Source: a bacterium | Lineage (GTDB): Bacteria; Verrucomicrobiota; Verrucomicrobiia; Limisphaerales; J093 | Reading direction: 5' to 3' | Length of the DNA stretch: 36,379 bases | Assembly (NCBI GenBank): GCA_021823625.1 | Contig: JAKANS010000045.1 | Location: 1 to 36,379 of the forward strand | Part shown: positions 1 to 8,202 of the stretch, in pieces | Position numbering within the stretch: position 1 is the stretch's first letter | Layout: each line of letters begins with the position of its first letter | Position numbers and translations under genes: made by a program | Notes under the pieces: generated by a model | Told to the model about the DNA's origin: nothing | Database searches by the model: none | Seen by the model: only the letters and a program-made list of their open reading frames with translations

Positions 1-77
1 GCGATCACTCGCTTCACCGCCGTCAGGCGTAGATGCTCCAACGTCGTGTGATCCAGTTCGCGCCCCTCCATCGTCAT
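1..77 (-). CDS. IS630-like transposase, N-terminal fragment cut by the window edge
   Basis: A minus-strand frame opens with ATG at 77 (a second ATG at 71) and runs off the left edge. The 25 visible residues include GRELDHTTLEHLRLTAVKRV, which resembles the first helix of the helix-turn-helix region of IS630/Tc1-mariner-type transposases. In that family the N-terminal domain binds the element ends and a C-terminal DDE domain, not visible here, cuts and joins DNA at TA dinucleotides. No terminal inverted repeat could be fixed in the bases just upstream. With so few residues the family call is tentative; the alternative is an unrelated HTH protein. A contig breaking inside a transposase would be normal for a multicopy element. 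Confidence 0.5.
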   Translation of the reverse strand, partial: MTMEGRELDHTTLEHLRLTAVKRVI

Positions 78-156
78 CGGGCGATTTGATGGCACGCCCC
101 ATGCCATGGTAGGCCATCCCAACGACTCGGCAGTATCGTGGTTCCACGCGCGTCAA

Positions 157-176
157 CCCACCGTTGAAACGGTGGG
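157..176. repeat. Perfect 9-bp palindrome, REP-like
   Basis: The arms CCCACCGTT (157-165) and AACGGTGGG (168-176) are exact reverse complements around a 2-base loop. The hairpin is followed by CTACGCTCTTATG. Palindromes of this type are scattered through many planctomycete and verrucomicrobial genomes, where they often give rise to spurious gene calls. No second copy was seen in this window. The rest of 78-327 holds no gene I can support. Confidence 0.55.
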
Positions 177-327
177 CTACGCTCTTATGCCTCCGGGCTG
201 CCGGGCGGCCATTCGGCCGGCAATAGCGAAGAACGGTTTATCGGGGTCCGCCCTCGAACTCTGCGAACCGCGAACCGGGGGGCGAAAGACGGCCTCGTTG
301 GAGTTCGCGCCAGGCTGGGTGCCGCGG

Positions 328-1604
328 CTACCGTGCGACCTCGACGGGGCTGGGCGCCGGCGTCGGTTGGCGAGTCAGCGCCACCAAGCGTCCTTTCAGG
401 TCATCCAGCACCGAGTAAGCCACCGGCGTCACGATCAGCGTCAGCAACAGGCACAGCGCCTGGCCGCCGATAACCACCATGGCAGTGGCGCGACGTTCTT
501 CGGCGCCCGGACCGGTCCCCAACGCCAGCGGCAACATGCCGGCAATGAGCGTGCAGGTGGTCATCAGGATCGGCCGCAACCGGTCGCGATTGGCCTGGAG
601 GATCGCCGATCGGAGTGCCTGACCTTGTGCTCGAAGCTGGTTGGTGTGATCGACCTGGAGGATCGCGTTCTTCTTCACCACCCCAAACAGCACCAGAATG
701 CCCAGCGCCGAATAGAGGTTGATCGTCTGTCCGGCCGTCCAAAGCGAGATCAGCGCGAACGGTACCGAGAGCGGCAATGAGAGTAAAATCGTGAACGGAT
801 GGACGAGACTCTCGAACTGCGAGACCAGGATGATGTACATCAGCACCACGGAGAGCAGGAAGGCCCAGAGGAACTCCTTGAAGGTCGTCTCCATCTCGCT
901 GGCGCGGCCGGACACGCGGCTGGTGTAGCCGGGTGGGAGGTTCATCCGCGCCACTTCCTCACGCAGAGTCTCGATGCGATCTGCTTGCGCGAAGCCGGGT
1001 GCGACGGCGGCGCGCAGGCTGTCCTGGCGCTGGCGATCCAGCCGGTCGATGCGCGACGCCGTGTTGGTGGACATGAGGTGGACGACGTTGTCCAACCGCA
1101 CCAGCGCGCCTTTGTCGCTGGGTACAAAGAGGCGCGAAAGCGTGTTGGGGTCGTTGCGGTCGCTTTCCTGGAGGCGCAACTGCACGTCGTAATCCTCGTT
1201 CACCGTGTCGTCGCGGAAGCGCGAGACGCGCTGGTCGCCGCCCACCATGATGCGCAGTGCATTGGCAATGTTCGCGGTGTCCACGCCCAGGCGTGCGGCG
1301 CGGTCGCGGTCGATCACCAGGCGTAGTTCGGGCTTGTCGAGCTTGAGGGTGGTGTCGGCGTCCAGGATGCCGATTTCCGGCGCCTTGAGCCGGAGTTGCT
1401 CCGCGTACTTATTGTAGCGTTTCGAGGTCCGGCCCCAGCAGCGAAAAGTCGATGTCGAAGTTCGGGCCGCCCAGGCTGATGGTCTGCGGATTCCGCACGG
1501 AACACCGCAGATCGTTGAACTGGCGGAGGCGTTTGCGGATCTCCATGACGACGTCGCGCTGCGAGTAGTTGCCTTCAAAGGCACGCCAGGACGTCAGGCT
1601 TAAG
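328..1604 (-). pseudogene. RND (HAE1/AcrB-type) efflux pump, C-terminal half, frameshifted and 5'-deleted
   Basis: RND pumps are trimeric inner-membrane proton antiporters of about 1040 residues that export drugs or other compounds through an adaptor and an outer-membrane channel. Only the second half is present. It begins near SWRAFEGNYSQRDVVMEIRK, continues through GGPNFDIDFSLLGPDLETLQ, and then meets an in-frame TAA (minus strand, 1411-1409). The homologous reading resumes in the +1 frame with KYAEQLRLKAPEIG and runs to TAG at 328. The downstream part carries the second porter-domain segment (LDADTTLKLDKPELR, VDTANIANALRIMVGGDQ) and the C-terminal membrane helices from LWAFLLSVVLMYIILVSQF to VVIGGQALCLLLTLIVTPVA. 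The N-terminal helices with the proton-relay aspartates are absent. The 5' end abuts the truncated adaptor gene at about 1600. A frame opening with GTG at 1584 reads the first ~55 residues out of frame and should not be taken as the true start. Almost certainly non-functional as assembled. Confidence 0.85.
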
Positions 1605-2706
1605 AACCGTCGCCACGGCGACCGGTCTCGACGACCCGCTCGACGGCCTTGCCGTCGCGGATCAACACGACCTTTTCGAGGCCGGCGAACAACACCAGAG
1701 CCTCGCTCGGCACCGCGACTTCGCGGTCGGTGGTATCCACAATCACCTCGGCCCGAACGAACGTGCCGGCGCGTAGCGAGCCGTCGTTGGGCACGTCAGC
1801 TTCGGCTATGAGTACACGGCTCTGTTCGGTCAGCGCCGGACTCAGCCGCGACAGCGCGGCCTGGTAACGGTTGGTGCCGCCTTCAACCGTGAAACGCACG
1901 GTCTGGCCGGCGCGCAATTCCACGGCCTGGCGTTCCGGCACTTCGAGTCGGAGACGCAGCGGTGAGGTCTTGACCAGACGAACCACCGGCGAACCCGCGC
2001 TCAGAAATTCGCCGAGGTTGGCCACGCGCGCCTGGATCGTGCCATCGAACGGCGCACGCACCGTGGTGTCGGCGAGCTGTTGCCGGGCAAGTTCCAGCTC
2101 GGCGCGCCGCTGGGCCAGCGCGGCCTGCCGGGTGCGCGCGTCGTCGAGCGCGGTCTGGTAGCGGCTCTGCGCCACCTTGAACGCCGCCTCCACCGTGTCT
2201 TGCTCAGACGAGGAACTGATGCCTTGCCGCGCGAGTTCCAGGATGCGCTCGCGGTTCTTGGTGGCCTCGTCCAGGACGGCCTGGGCCTGGCGCACCGGGC
2301 TGGTCTCCTCGATCGGAATGCGGTCATTGGTGCCTTCGAGCGGCAAACCCAGCGCGGCGCGGGTCTGCGCCAAAGCGGCCTCGGCTTGTTGCGCGCGCAG
2401 TTCGTAATCGCGCGGTTCGACCCGCGCCACCATGTCCCCGGCCTTGATCACGCTGCCGATATCGACCGCCAACGTCTGCAGGCGGCCCGCCACTTTCACA
2501 CTGAGCGTGGTTTGTTCGTAAGCCAGCAGCGAACCCGTGGCGACCGCGACGCGTTCCATCGGACGCTCGGTGGCGACGGCGGTGTGGACCTCGCGCGGTG
2601 GCACCGCCAGTCCCGCGCCGCTGGCCGCGTCCCGGCGCGAACAGCCGCCGGCCAGGGCGACCATAAGCAAAGCGATTCCAGCGGAGCAGGGCGCGGCGGC
2701 GTGCAT
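1600..2706 (-). CDS. RND efflux periplasmic adaptor (HlyD/MFP family), C-terminally truncated
   Basis: These adaptors link an RND pump to the outer-membrane channel. The 368-residue product starts at ATG 2706 with a lipoprotein signal peptide: a hydrophobic stretch, then ALAGGC with the lipid-accepting Cys at residue 22. Next come a lipoyl-like half (VAGRLQTLAVDIGSVIKAGD), a long alpha-helical hairpin rich in Ala, Gln and Arg, the second lipoyl half (TTVRAPFDGTIQARVANLGEFLSAGSP within the same region) and the beta-barrel domain. It ends abruptly at VVETGRRGDGS, where the family normally continues for some 30-50 residues of membrane-proximal domain. The stop lies at a junction where sequence homologous to the middle of the RND pump begins in another frame. 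The natural partner would be the pump downstream, so the pair appears to have been joined by a deletion of roughly 2 kb. Residual function is unlikely. Confidence 0.85.
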   Translation of the reverse strand: MHAAAPCSAGIALLMVALAGGCSRRDAASGAGLAVPPREVHTAVATERPMERVAVATGSLLAYEQTTLSVKVAGRLQTLAVDIGSVIKAGDMVARVEPRDYELRAQQAEAALAQTRAALGLPLEGTNDRIPIEETSPVRQAQAVLDEATKNRERILELARQGISSSSEQDTVEAAFKVAQSRYQTALDDARTRQAALAQRRAELELARQQLADTTVRAPFDGTIQARVANLGEFLSAGSPVVRLVKTSPLRLRLEVPERQAVELRAGQTVRFTVEGGTNRYQAALSRLSPALTEQSRVLIAEADVPNDGSLRAGTFVRAEVIVDTTDREVAVPSEALVLFAGLEKVVLIRDGKAVERVVETGRRGDGS

Positions 2707-2884
2707 GTCTGCGAAGCTAAAGCCAGACGGCCGGCAGGGAAGCGAAAAAGCGCGGTTCGTTTTCCGAACCTTTTGGTGGTTGGCGAGATGCGCGCGTCTC
2801 GATCGGCGCCAAGGAAAACCGCGGCCTGCTCGAATGGCACGCCGCTGACACTTGCGCTACACTGCCGGCGCAAAAAACCAAACT

Positions 2885-3787
2885 ATGCCTCAAAACATCG
2901 GATTCGTGGGGGTCGGCCGCATGGGCGCCAACATGGCTCGCCGACTCAAGGACTGTGGCGAACCGGTCATGGTCGTTTACGACACGCAGCGCGAATCGGC
3001 CATGGTGCTCGCACAAGAACTTGGCTGCCAGGCCACCGCGACACTGGCCGACGTGACCGCCGCGGCGGACATCGTTTTTACCGTCGTCACCGATGACGCC
3101 GCCATGCGCCGCATCTTCGCGCCGCCCTCGCGGGGCGACAGCCTGTTGCGCGGCGCGCGCGGCAAGGTCTTCGTGAATTGCGCGACTCTCACACCCGCCG
3201 TTCATGTCGAGGTCGAGCGCGCGGCCCGGCGGGTTGGCGCGACCACGTTGGAGGCCTGCATGGCTTCCAGCATTCCGCAAGCGCGCGACGGCAAGCTGTA
3301 CCTCATGTGCGGCGGCGACCCGGCCACGTTCGAGCGCGTGCGCCCGTTGCTCGAAAAGCTCAGCGCCTCGCTGCGTTTCATTGGCCAGACCGGTCAGGCC
3401 GCCACGATGAAGGCCTTGGTGAACATGGTCATGAACATCAACACCGCCGCGCTTGCCGAGGGCCTGGCTCTGGCCGACGCGTGCAAGCTTGATCTGGCCT
3501 TGGTGCGCGAGGTGTTCGCCCAAACCGGTGCCGCGTCGCAGGTGCTCAAGACCGATGGCGAAGACATGCAGAACCGCGAGCACTCGTGCTTCTTTTCCGC
3601 CGCGCACGCCGCCAAGGATTCGGGCATCGCGCTCAGGCTGGCAGTGGACAAAGGACTGCAACTGCCGCTCGCCGCCGCAACCGCGCGCCAGTACCGGCGG
3701 ATGGTGAAAGCAGGCCTCGGCGAACTCGACAAGTCCGGCGTCGCTGAGTTGACTTTCAAGGGCCGGCACAAGCCCCGGACGAAGTGA
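2885..3787 (+). CDS. NAD(P)-dependent 3-hydroxyisobutyrate dehydrogenase-family oxidoreductase
   Basis: A 300-residue cytoplasmic beta-hydroxyacid dehydrogenase. The Rossmann fold opens with GFVGVGRMGANMA, giving the GxGxxG dinucleotide-binding loop at residues 6-14. The substrate-binding segment is ACMASSIPQARDGKLYLMCGG (residues 124-144), shorter in glycines than the usual PVSGG motif. The catalytic lysine is expected at K176 in GQAATMKALVNM, which leads into the long helix of the all-alpha C-terminal domain. Family members oxidise 3-hydroxyisobutyrate, tartronate semialdehyde, 2-hydroxy-3-oxopropionate or related beta-hydroxy acids; the substrate cannot be fixed from sequence. The start at ATG 2885 is preferred over upstream in-frame codons because it places the Rossmann strand at the N-terminus. 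The gene diverges from the adaptor gene at 2706 and stands alone. Confidence 0.85.
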   Translation: MPQNIGFVGVGRMGANMARRLKDCGEPVMVVYDTQRESAMVLAQELGCQATATLADVTAAADIVFTVVTDDAAMRRIFAPPSRGDSLLRGARGKVFVNCATLTPAVHVEVERAARRVGATTLEACMASSIPQARDGKLYLMCGGDPATFERVRPLLEKLSASLRFIGQTGQAATMKALVNMVMNINTAALAEGLALADACKLDLALVREVFAQTGAASQVLKTDGEDMQNREHSCFFSAAHAAKDSGIALRLAVDKGLQLPLAAATARQYRRMVKAGLGELDKSGVAELTFKGRHKPRTK

Positions 3788-3812
3788 CACCGCCGAGCCA
3801 ACTGCCGTCGGC

Positions 3813-3870
3813 CCTGGCGCCCCAAGCGAGGTGGCGACGAGCGATTTTCAGTAACCTCGCCAGGCTTTTT
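3813..3870 (+). terminator. Possible terminator hairpin
   Basis: GCGAGGT (3826-3832) pairs with ACCTCGC (3854-3860), and CCTGGCG (3813-3819) can extend the stem with CGCCAGG. The right arm is followed by CAGGCTTTTT. The loop is long (21 bases), so this is a weak candidate for ending the dehydrogenase transcript. It could instead be a structured leader of the kinase gene that starts at 3888. Confidence 0.35.
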
Positions 3871-3887
3871 CCTCAGGAAGCCTTGGT

Positions 3888-5597
3888 ATGAACGAATCAA
3901 GCGCTGACAAGCTGTGTCCGAAATGCGGTGCTCCCATCCCCGCGGAAGCACCGCTGGGGTTGTGTCCCAGGTGCGCCCTGGCCGGCGCCGCCACGGAGAC
4001 CGACGCGGGCACTGCTCCCGCCCACCATCACACGCCGCCGTCGCTCGCCGCGGTGCGGGCGGCCTTTCCGCAATTTGAGGTGATCGAGCTGATCGGCGCC
4101 GGCGGCATGGGCGCGGTGTTCAAGGCCCGCCAGCCCAAGCTCGACCGTCTCGTGGCCTTGAAACTCCTGGCCGAACCGCTGGGCAAGAACCCCGCCTTCG
4201 CCGAACGGTTCAATCGCGAGGCGCGCATGTTGGCCAAGCTCAGCCACCCGAACATCGTCTCCGTTTTCGACTTTGGCGAAGCGGGCGGGTTCTTCTACCT
4301 GCTGATGGAATTCGTGGACGGCGTGAACCTGCGCCAGGCCATGCGCGCGGGTCGCTTCACTCCGGCGCAGGCGCTGGAGATCGTGCCGAAGATCTGCGAG
4401 GCGCTCCAGTTCGCCCACGAACAAGGCATCCTGCACCGCGACATCAAGCCGGAGAACATCCTCCTCGACCAGAAAGGGCGGGTGAAGATCGCCGACTTCG
4501 GCATCGCCAAGCTGGTGGGCGCGGCCAAGGCGGATGTGACGCTGACCGCTAGCGGCGCGTCGTTGGGGACGCCGGCCTACATGGCGCCGGAGCAGATCGA
4601 GCGGCCGGGCGAGGTGGACCACCGGGCGGACATCTATAGCCTGGGTGTCGTGTTTTATGAGATGCTTACCGGCGAACTGCCGCTGGGCCGCTTTGCGCCA
4701 CCGTCCAAGAAGACGCCATTGGACGAGAGGGTGGACGAGATTGTGCTCCGCGCGTTGGCCAAAGAGCGGGAGCTTCGCCAGCAAAGCGCCGGTGAGGTCA
4801 AGACGGAGGTCGAAGAGGTCACGACGACTCTGAAGTCTGGAGGGCAGCATCTATTCACAAATCAGCCCACCGCGCCGTCGCCGCCGGCTCCTCAAACAAG
4901 TTCGCGATCGACCAGTGCCCGCGCACTTCGCCGCGCGGTGGCCGTGACGGGTGTGCCCGTGGCCCTTTTCGCCGCAACTCCATTTTACAACGCATGGGAG
5001 AGACAGGACTGGCTTGCCTTTCGGGCCGAGCTTCTCATTGCGAGCTTGGCTGGCCTCATATGGATTGGGCTCGCGCAGCGGCTTTGGATCAGTGCCAAAA
5101 CGACGGCGCCCGTGCGACGCGCCATTACCCGGATCAGTTATATGATGCTGCTCGCCGCGGGCTTGGTGCCGGTTCTTGCAGCCTTCTACCTGGCGACAGT
5201 TCCGTACGTGTATGTCGCCCACTACCGATTCGCAATCGATAACACAATACTTCGGGCGAACATGCCTTCGATTTTCCAGGAGTCGTTCGCATATGACGGT
5301 TCCTTGAGGCTTCGAAAAAGTCGCCGTACCAGGCTCTTCGATCTTCAGGCGGCTGCAGCGACTCCACAGGAGGCAGTGGATTGCGCGAACAACGGGATGG
5401 ATTTGGTGAAGCGAATCGCGTCTGAAGTTCCTGACGGAAACCTTGGAATGGTTGACCCGCCTCGGTTAGATGAACGGCCAAGCCGTCCCAATGTCCCCAT
5501 GGTCATCTGCATCGTCGGGGTGTTCAGTCTGAGTCAAGCTGGGCTGGGGCTGCTGGCACTCTTCAGCGCAAGGCGACTTAACAAACCAGCCACTTGA
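3888..5597 (+). CDS. Zinc-ribbon Ser/Thr protein kinase with C-terminal membrane segments
   Basis: A Hanks-type Ser/Thr kinase of 569 residues. It opens with a zinc ribbon (CPKC at 10-13, CPRC at 26-29). The kinase domain covers about residues 62-315: glycine loop GAGGMGAV (70-77), ATP-anchoring K92 in VALK, HRDIKPEN with catalytic D185, DFG at 203-205, and APE at 233-235 in TPAYMAPEQ. About four hydrophobic helices follow (around residues 350-450 and near the C-terminus), separated by a small likely extracytoplasmic segment, so it is an integral membrane kinase. The stop codon overlaps the start of the ECF sigma gene (TGATG), which implies translational coupling and a common pathway. Known examples of paired kinase and ECF sigma genes suggest phosphorylation of the sigma factor, but that is inference here. 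From about 4850 on, base composition by eye is less GC-rich and codon use less biased than in the kinase domain, so the sensor tail evolves faster or has a different origin. Confidence 0.92.
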   Translation: MNESSADKLCPKCGAPIPAEAPLGLCPRCALAGAATETDAGTAPAHHHTPPSLAAVRAAFPQFEVIELIGAGGMGAVFKARQPKLDRLVALKLLAEPLGKNPAFAERFNREARMLAKLSHPNIVSVFDFGEAGGFFYLLMEFVDGVNLRQAMRAGRFTPAQALEIVPKICEALQFAHEQGILHRDIKPENILLDQKGRVKIADFGIAKLVGAAKADVTLTASGASLGTPAYMAPEQIERPGEVDHRADIYSLGVVFYEMLTGELPLGRFAPPSKKTPLDERVDEIVLRALAKERELRQQSAGEVKTEVEEVTTTLKSGGQHLFTNQPTAPSPPAPQTSSRSTSARALRRAVAVTGVPVALFAATPFYNAWERQDWLAFRAELLIASLAGLIWIGLAQRLWISAKTTAPVRRAITRISYMMLLAAGLVPVLAAFYLATVPYVYVAHYRFAIDNTILRANMPSIFQESFAYDGSLRLRKSRRTRLFDLQAAAATPQEAVDCANNGMDLVKRIASEVPDGNLGMVDPPRLDERPSRPNVPMVICIVGVFSLSQAGLGLLALFSARRLNKPAT

Positions 5598-6364
5598 TGG
5601 AACCGAAGTCAGCGCATTCTCCTCATTCGACGCAGACCGGGAGCGCCTTTGCCCCAACTCACTGGACGCTGGTACGACGCTCGCGGGGCCGAACGCCGGA
5701 GGCGCGGGCCGCCTTGGCCGAATTGTGCGCGGCTTACTATCAACCGGTGTTCCGGTTTCTCCACCGGGAGGGTCGCATCGAAGACGCCGCCCGCGAGCTG
5801 GCGCAAGAGTTCTTCGCACACGTGCTGAGCGGCGGCGGATTGGGCGGGGCGGCGCCGGCGAAAGGAAGGTTTCGCTCGTTCCTGCTCGGCGCGGTGAAGC
5901 ATTTTCTCGCCGACCGGCGCGACCGCGAGCGCGCCGCCAAGCGGGGTCTCGGCCTGGCTCCGGAATCGTTGGATGCTCCACCGCCGGGTGAGATGGACAC
6001 GGCCCCCGGCCTGGAAATCGCGGATGCCTCGGCGCTGCCGCCGGACAGCGTGTTCGACCGCGCCTGGGCGTTGGCCATCATAGATCGGGCGTTGGCGGCA
6101 TTGCGGCGCGAGTTCGAGGCCGCCGGCCGGGGAGCACACTTCGCTATCCTCAAAGCATGGCTCGCGGGTGGTGAATTGGCGCTCTCGCAATCCGAAGCCG
6201 CGCGACAATTGGGTCTCAGCGAAGGTGCCGTGAAGGTGGCCGTGCACAGGCTGCGCAAGCGGTTCCGCGAACTGGTGCGGGCCGAAATCGCGCAAACCGT
6301 GGGCGACAACGCGGACGTCGATGCCGAACTGCGGTACTTGGTCGAGGTGTTGGCCCAGGCCTGA
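5597..6364 (+). CDS. ECF-type RNA polymerase sigma factor
   Basis: A 255-residue alternative sigma factor. Region 2 is seen in LCAAYYQPVFRFLHREGR and ELAQEFFAHVL, followed by a basic segment (RFRSFLLGAVKHFLADRRDR). Region 4 is the helix-turn-helix SQSEAARQLGLSEGAVKVAV plus HRLRKRFRELV near residues 195-235, which contacts the -35 element. It is longer than the usual ~190 residues because of a linker and a short C-terminal extension. ATG 5597 shares one base with the kinase TGA (TGATG); an upstream TTG at 5594 would add one residue and is less likely. No anti-sigma gene is adjacent, which fits regulation by the coupled kinase instead. In verrucomicrobia and planctomycetes ECF sigma factors of this kind often sit next to kinases. 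Target promoters are unknown. Confidence 0.9.
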   Translation: MEPKSAHSPHSTQTGSAFAPTHWTLVRRSRGRTPEARAALAELCAAYYQPVFRFLHREGRIEDAARELAQEFFAHVLSGGGLGGAAPAKGRFRSFLLGAVKHFLADRRDRERAAKRGLGLAPESLDAPPPGEMDTAPGLEIADASALPPDSVFDRAWALAIIDRALAALRREFEAAGRGAHFAILKAWLAGGELALSQSEAARQLGLSEGAVKVAVHRLRKRFRELVRAEIAQTVGDNADVDAELRYLVEVLAQA

Positions 6365-6501
6365 CGCTACGGCGCTGCCTCGGATTTGCAGGTCAGGCGC
6401 GCCACCGTCCGCCCGGCGAAGGATCAGCTTCACATGCTGTCCGGGTTGATCGAGTCCGGGCCGCAGGGCAGGGGAGGTTTGCCGCGGCAAGTGGGCCAGT
6501 C

Positions 6502-7476
6502 TCAGCGAACCGGTGCGGGTGTGGCTGAACCGGACTGCCACCAGTCGAGGATTTGGCCGGCGCACGCGCGGTACGCGGTTTGGAGTTCCGCCAGAAACGG
6601 CCCGCCGCCGTCCTGCATCCATTCCGCGAAGTGCTTTGACGGGCCTTGATAGTGCAGTTGCAGCCGGCCTTGGATGGCGGCGTCTTCGAGCCGGATCAGC
6701 CGGGCTTCGAGATCGAAGCTCAGCGCCACCGGCTGGTCGCGACCGAGCTTGCCGGCGAGCGCGGCGTTGTTCACCGCGAGTTCCAATACCGAGTCGGCGC
6801 CCTGGCTGCGCAGATAGTTGGTGACCGTGACCCCGCGCGGCAGCCACGCCAGCGTGCCCGCGATGAAGAAGGCCATGCGCTGGAATTGCTTCGGATCGAC
6901 TTGGGGCCAGGGCTTGCCGACCAGAAACAGGTTGGTGTCGCCGCGAATTTGCGCTTGATCGGCAACTGCCCGGCGGATGCCTTCAGGGATGAGCACCTTG
7001 GGCATCGCCTCCTGGTACGCTTCCCAATTGCGCGCCCGGTCTTTCTCGGAGATGCCACCGACCCCGGCGGCCAGGGCCTCGGCGGACAAGTACGGCGCGG
7101 CGGCGAATGCGGCGGGGAAGAACGCCCCGGCTGTGCCGAGAACGCGATAAGCCTGCGAATCGACTTCGCGCATCGCCTCGCGCCGGCTCTGCGGCCATTG
7201 GATGCGTAGCAACGGCAGGGTGCTGGTGCAGACCAGGCCCACGCGCGCGCGGGGCAGATTGAAGTCGGGGTGGGGCGGATCGGAGGCCAGCCGGCGGGCG
7301 CCAAGCGGTTCCGAGGGCGCGGCGCAACCGGCCAGGAGCGCGGCGGCGGCCAGCGCTGAAAACCACCAACCGGTCCCCCGCCGCGGGCCAGGTTTCGTGG
7401 GCGTTCTCAGGCCGCAGTCAACCCGCCCGAAGCACCCGGCGTGGGGATTCAAGCGTGCGCTCGAGGCTGTTTCCAT
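6502..7476 (-). CDS. Putative lipoprotein of unknown function
   Basis: A 324-residue product starting at ATG 7476, which overlaps the end of the acyltransferase gene by 28 bases. After a basic N-terminal stretch come the hydrophobic segment WFSALAAAALLAGC and a lipobox, so the mature protein should be lipid-anchored. The remainder has no catalytic motif I recognise. The C-terminal part (around LSFDLEARLIRLEDAAIQGR, then SKHFAEWMQDGGGPFLAEL) has the alternating pattern of a beta-sandwich domain found in other uncharacterised verrucomicrobial lipoproteins. Its position behind the acyltransferase, overlapping it, suggests co-transcription and possibly an envelope role. The N-terminal 35 residues are unusually long for a signal peptide, so an internal start is possible. 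Function unknown. Confidence 0.7.
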   Translation of the reverse strand: METASSARLNPHAGCFGRVDCGLRTPTKPGPRRGTGWWFSALAAAALLAGCAAPSEPLGARRLASDPPHPDFNLPRARVGLVCTSTLPLLRIQWPQSRREAMREVDSQAYRVLGTAGAFFPAAFAAAPYLSAEALAAGVGGISEKDRARNWEAYQEAMPKVLIPEGIRRAVADQAQIRGDTNLFLVGKPWPQVDPKQFQRMAFFIAGTLAWLPRGVTVTNYLRSQGADSVLELAVNNAALAGKLGRDQPVALSFDLEARLIRLEDAAIQGRLQLHYQGPSKHFAEWMQDGGGPFLAELQTAYRACAGQILDWWQSGSATPAPVR

Positions 7477-8198
7477 TGGTCGGTGATCGCCAGCAAACGG
7501 CGCTGGAGTTCTTCGCGCAATTCCCGCCGTTCGGCGTCGGTGACGTTCTTGGGCACGCGCAGCGGTTGGCCGAAATAGGCTTCGACCCGCGCGAACGGAA
7601 TCGGCACTTGAAAACGATCCCAACTCTTCAACTCCCAGCGCCGCGACAGGTCGAAACACGCGGGAACGATCGGCAGCGCGCTCAGCGAGGCGGCGTCCAC
7701 CACGCCGTCTTGTACCACGTAGCGCGGGCCGCGCGGGCCGTCGGGCGTGACCGCCAGATCGTAGCCGCGTTCGGCCCAGGAAGTCATTTCGAGCAGGGCT
7801 TGCGCGCCGCGGCGGCTGCTGGAACCGCGCACCGGTTGCACGCGGAACAGTTCGAGCGCCCGCGCCAACATTCCACCGTCGCGACTGGCGCTCACGATCG
7901 CCGCCATGCGCCGGCGGGGTTGCGGCCGTTGGACGTAACGCCGGTACAACATCAAGGAAAGCGTGAGCCGGTTGTGCCAGATGGCAAAAATGGCCGGTCC
8001 GGCCCGAATGATCTCCAACGTGCTGGCCGGGTCGTTCACGTGGTAACGCAGGGTGAGATCCACGCCGCGCACGAAAATCCAGATGAGGCGCGCCGCGAGC
8101 CGGCCGCTGAATGTGGCCTGCTCGGGCACCACGACCCCGGAACGCCGCGCGCCGGTGCGGGCGACCGCGGAGGGTGACGCTGGCCGGGGTTCGTTCAT
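7449..8198 (-). CDS. DUF374 / lysophospholipid-acyltransferase-like protein
   Basis: A 249-residue protein of the DUF374 family, related to the LPLAT/LpxL acyltransferases that move fatty acyl chains onto lipid A or phospholipids at the inner membrane. A hydrophobic stretch (RLAARLIWIFVRGVDLTLRY) precedes the diagnostic segment AGPAIFAIWHNRLTLSLML, where the HNR motif stands in place of the classical HX4D. SASRDGGMLARALE and VTPDGPRGPRYVVQDG, the latter with the conserved PDGPRGP, follow. ATG 8198 is chosen; upstream codons would run into ruvA. It lies 4 bases after ruvA and overlaps the lipoprotein gene downstream, so it belongs to the ruvC-ruvA unit. In many genomes DUF374 genes sit near lipopolysaccharide genes; here the context gives no such support. 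Confidence 0.85.
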   Translation of the reverse strand: MNEPRPASPSAVARTGARRSGVVVPEQATFSGRLAARLIWIFVRGVDLTLRYHVNDPASTLEIIRAGPAIFAIWHNRLTLSLMLYRRYVQRPQPRRRMAAIVSASRDGGMLARALELFRVQPVRGSSSRRGAQALLEMTSWAERGYDLAVTPDGPRGPRYVVQDGVVDAASLSALPIVPACFDLSRRWELKSWDRFQVPIPFARVEAYFGQPLRVPKNVTDAERRELREELQRRLLAITDQWKQPRAHA

Positions 8199-8202
8199 TG
8201 CC

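Noticed and set aside
2828..2868. A possible sigma-54 promoter (TGGCAC ... TTGC) before the dehydrogenase gene
   Set aside because: The GG to GC distance is 16 bases, not the required 10.
2717..3790. A minus-strand open frame of 357 codons opposite the dehydrogenase
   Set aside because: The plus-strand gene has the Rossmann motif and catalytic lysine; the minus frame has none.
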